A DNA stretch of 5,073 nucleotides from Deltaproteobacteria bacterium RBG_13_61_14 (GTDB lineage Bacteria > RBG-13-61-14), in assembly GCA_001797815.1 (NCBI GenBank), contig MGQK01000044.1:1640-6712 (forward strand), in the 5' to 3' direction. A program made the translations under genes and the position numbers. This document shows positions 3,942 to 5,073 of the stretch, in pieces. Numbering within the stretch: position 1 is the first letter of the stretch; every line of letters starts with the position of its first letter. Under the pieces are notes generated by a model, which worked only from the letters and a program-made list of their open reading frames with translations, was not told where the DNA came from and did no database searches.

Positions 3942-5073
3942 TCAGAGCTGCCGGAACTCAAGGTGAATCTCCCAATTCCGGGACCGGTGCCGGGCAAGTT
4001 CGAGGGGCCAGCTCAGGAGCAGGCAGGAGCCCTGGTAAGTGCGCTCAAAGCCGTCCTCCGACTGGGACACGGTCTCCACCGGGAAGCGCCACAACCGGGC
4101 GGGAGGCTTGAGCGCGAGCGAAATCTGGAAGCCAAAGGCCCGGTCCACCAGCTCCACTTTTTTCGCTTTCGCGGTCTCGCCCTCTGAGGCCAGGTTGGCC
4201 GGAGAGGGAACCTGGCCGTTGATCCGATAGTAGCGGTCGTCGGCCTGGCCGGCCAGGAGCGTGAGGTTGAACTCGATCCCGAAGCTCGCCTTGATCGCGG
4301 CTTCTCCCAGGTTGGTCAACTGGTAATTGGCCAGAAACCCGTTGCGGTTTTTGGAAAAGGAAAAAGTTTTTTCCAGGCGAAGGAGTGTTTCCCGGCCGGC
4401 GGACCAGATCGCCGCTTCCCGTGCCAGGATGAGCTTGCCGGAAGCGGCCCGGAATTGGACCTGCTTGACTGCGTAGGGCTTGCCGGCAAAGTCGCCGACC
4501 TCGTTGAACCGCTCCTCCCGGAACTCGGCGAGCGAAAGCCCCTGGGGCAGGAAATGGTCGAGGAAGCTATAGCGGGGCAGGCGGTCATAAACCAGGAATT
4601 TTTTCAGGCCGGGCTCCTTGGCCTTGACCAGCTCGTGGATGCTCTTGTGACCGGCCTCGGTCCCCGGACCGACGGCCGAGGCGAGCTTGGCATGGTATCC
4701 CTCTTGCCGCCGGCCGAGCACGTTGCTCACCGAAAAATTCTTGGGCCGGTATTCGAGGGCCATCAGCCCGCCGCCTTGGCGGGGATGGAAATAGGCGCTC
4801 AGCCGGGCCGATTCCACCAGGACTTCCGGGGCGCCGTCGCAATCCAGGTCCGCCTGCTCGCAAGCCAGCCAGTCGCCCGGACCCCGGGCCGCGGCCTCGA
4901 TCAGGCGGTCGGCGGCGATCAGTTGCTCGTAAACCGCGTGGCGGAGGTAGTTGAGGTAGAGCCCGCCGAAGACGCCGTGCCAGTAGGCGCAGTTGCACTG
5001 GCCGCGGAAGAGGTGTTTGCGCGCCGGCTCGAGCTGGCGCTTGGCGCGCGCCCGATTGAGCTTGTCGCTCACC
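3942..5073 (-). CDS. GH57 4-alpha-glucanotransferase/alpha-amylase-type protein, C-terminal part
   Basis: The frame is open through the right edge; the N-terminal catalytic barrel lies outside the window. The GTG at 5072 is an internal valine, not a start. The ~376 visible residues begin with a short helix, then GQCNCAYWHGVFGGLYL (fragment residues 24-40), the signature at the end of the GH57 catalytic region in 4-alpha-glucanotransferases of the Thermococcus litoralis type. Next come ADLDCDGAPEVLVES (74-88), the GGGLMALEYRPKNFSVSNV region and RRQEGYH (121-127), typical of the C-terminal beta-sandwich (DUF1926) that follows DUF1925. The end is a strand-rich domain finishing HLEFRQL. These enzymes remodel alpha-1,4-glucans such as glycogen in the cytoplasm. 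The catalytic Glu and Asp cannot be checked, so activity, and transferase versus amylase, remain open. It is the most upstream visible gene of the minus-strand operon and ends 40 bases before the chosen flippase start. Confidence 0.9.
   Translation of the reverse strand, partial: VSDKLNRARAKRQLEPARKHLFRGQCNCAYWHGVFGGLYLNYLRHAVYEQLIAADRLIEAAARGPGDWLACEQADLDCDGAPEVLVESARLSAYFHPRQGGGLMALEYRPKNFSVSNVLGRRQEGYHAKLASAVGPGTEAGHKSIHELVKAKEPGLKKFLVYDRLPRYSFLDHFLPQGLSLAEFREERFNEVGDFAGKPYAVKQVQFRAASGKLILAREAAIWSAGRETLLRLEKTFSFSKNRNGFLANYQLTNLGEAAIKASFGIEFNLTLLAGQADDRYYRINGQVPSPANLASEGETAKAKKVELVDRAFGFQISLALKPPARLWRFPVETVSQSEDGFERTYQGSCLLLSWPLELARHRSRNWEIHLEFRQL

Noticed and set aside
3902-3997. Upstream starts for the flippase-like protein (ATG 3997, GTG 3937)
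   Set aside because: ATG 3997 would overlap the GH57 gene by 56 bases and add a non-hydrophobic Gly/Ser/Pro segment. GTG 3937 cannot be excluded but has no better ribosome binding site than ATG 3901.
2121-4230. Long + strand open frames antisense to the operon, up to 272 codons
   Set aside because: They are mirror frames of GC-rich genes: His/Gln/Glu-rich antisense products of the membrane protein and low-complexity products elsewhere, with no family signatures.
5070-5072. GTG as the start of the GH57 protein
   Set aside because: The conserved WHGVFGG region begins within 31 residues of it and the family needs a long N-terminal catalytic domain, so the gene continues beyond the window.

Overview
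The window suggests an anaerobic, GC-rich bacterium. A deltaproteobacterial-type (Desulfobacterota) genome is my best guess. It rests on the protein mix (a short HgdB-like dehydratase, a GH57 glucanotransferase-type protein, secreted Kelch repeats) and on the style of the intergenic repeats. No marker gene is present, so the assignment is weak.

Layout from left to right. (1) Positions 1-445 (+) hold the 3' end of a Kelch-type beta-propeller gene made of nearly identical 70/71-residue units. (2) Positions 446-702 are noncoding and hold a GATTGGGGTCAG motif and an imperfect inverted repeat just before a strong ribosome binding site. (3) Positions 703-1446 (+) encode an AT-rich orphan protein with a charged N-terminus, one membrane helix, a coiled coil and a cysteine-rich tail. 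Its stop overlaps the start (ATGA) of a second, much shorter frame at 1443-1562. That frame encodes a signal-peptide-like N-terminus and then runs straight into a 21-base tandem repeat, so I read it as the stump of a lost exported protein. (4) Positions 1563-1985 hold no gene. They are a patchwork of unrelated short tandem repeats, mostly with period 7 and twice with period 9, plus two palindromes. (5) Positions 1986-5073 (-) are a tightly packed operon, read right to left: the C-terminal part of a GH57 alpha-glucanotransferase/amylase-type protein, a UPF0104/LPG-synthase-TM 'flippase-like' membrane protein, and a short 2-hydroxyacyl-CoA dehydratase family protein whose ATG overlaps the preceding stop.

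The operon is GC-rich (about 78% in the hand-counted line 4861-4920). The orphan gene is strikingly AT-rich (about 22% GC in line 1141-1200). The AT-rich gene pair lies between same-orientation copies of GATYGGGGTCAG, which suggests an acquired cassette with a damaged 3' end. The three operon genes are probably co-transcribed and translationally coupled, but no single pathway links glucan remodelling, a polytopic membrane protein and a radical-type dehydratase. The most unusual features are the heptad-repeat patchwork and the repeat-truncated signal-peptide gene.
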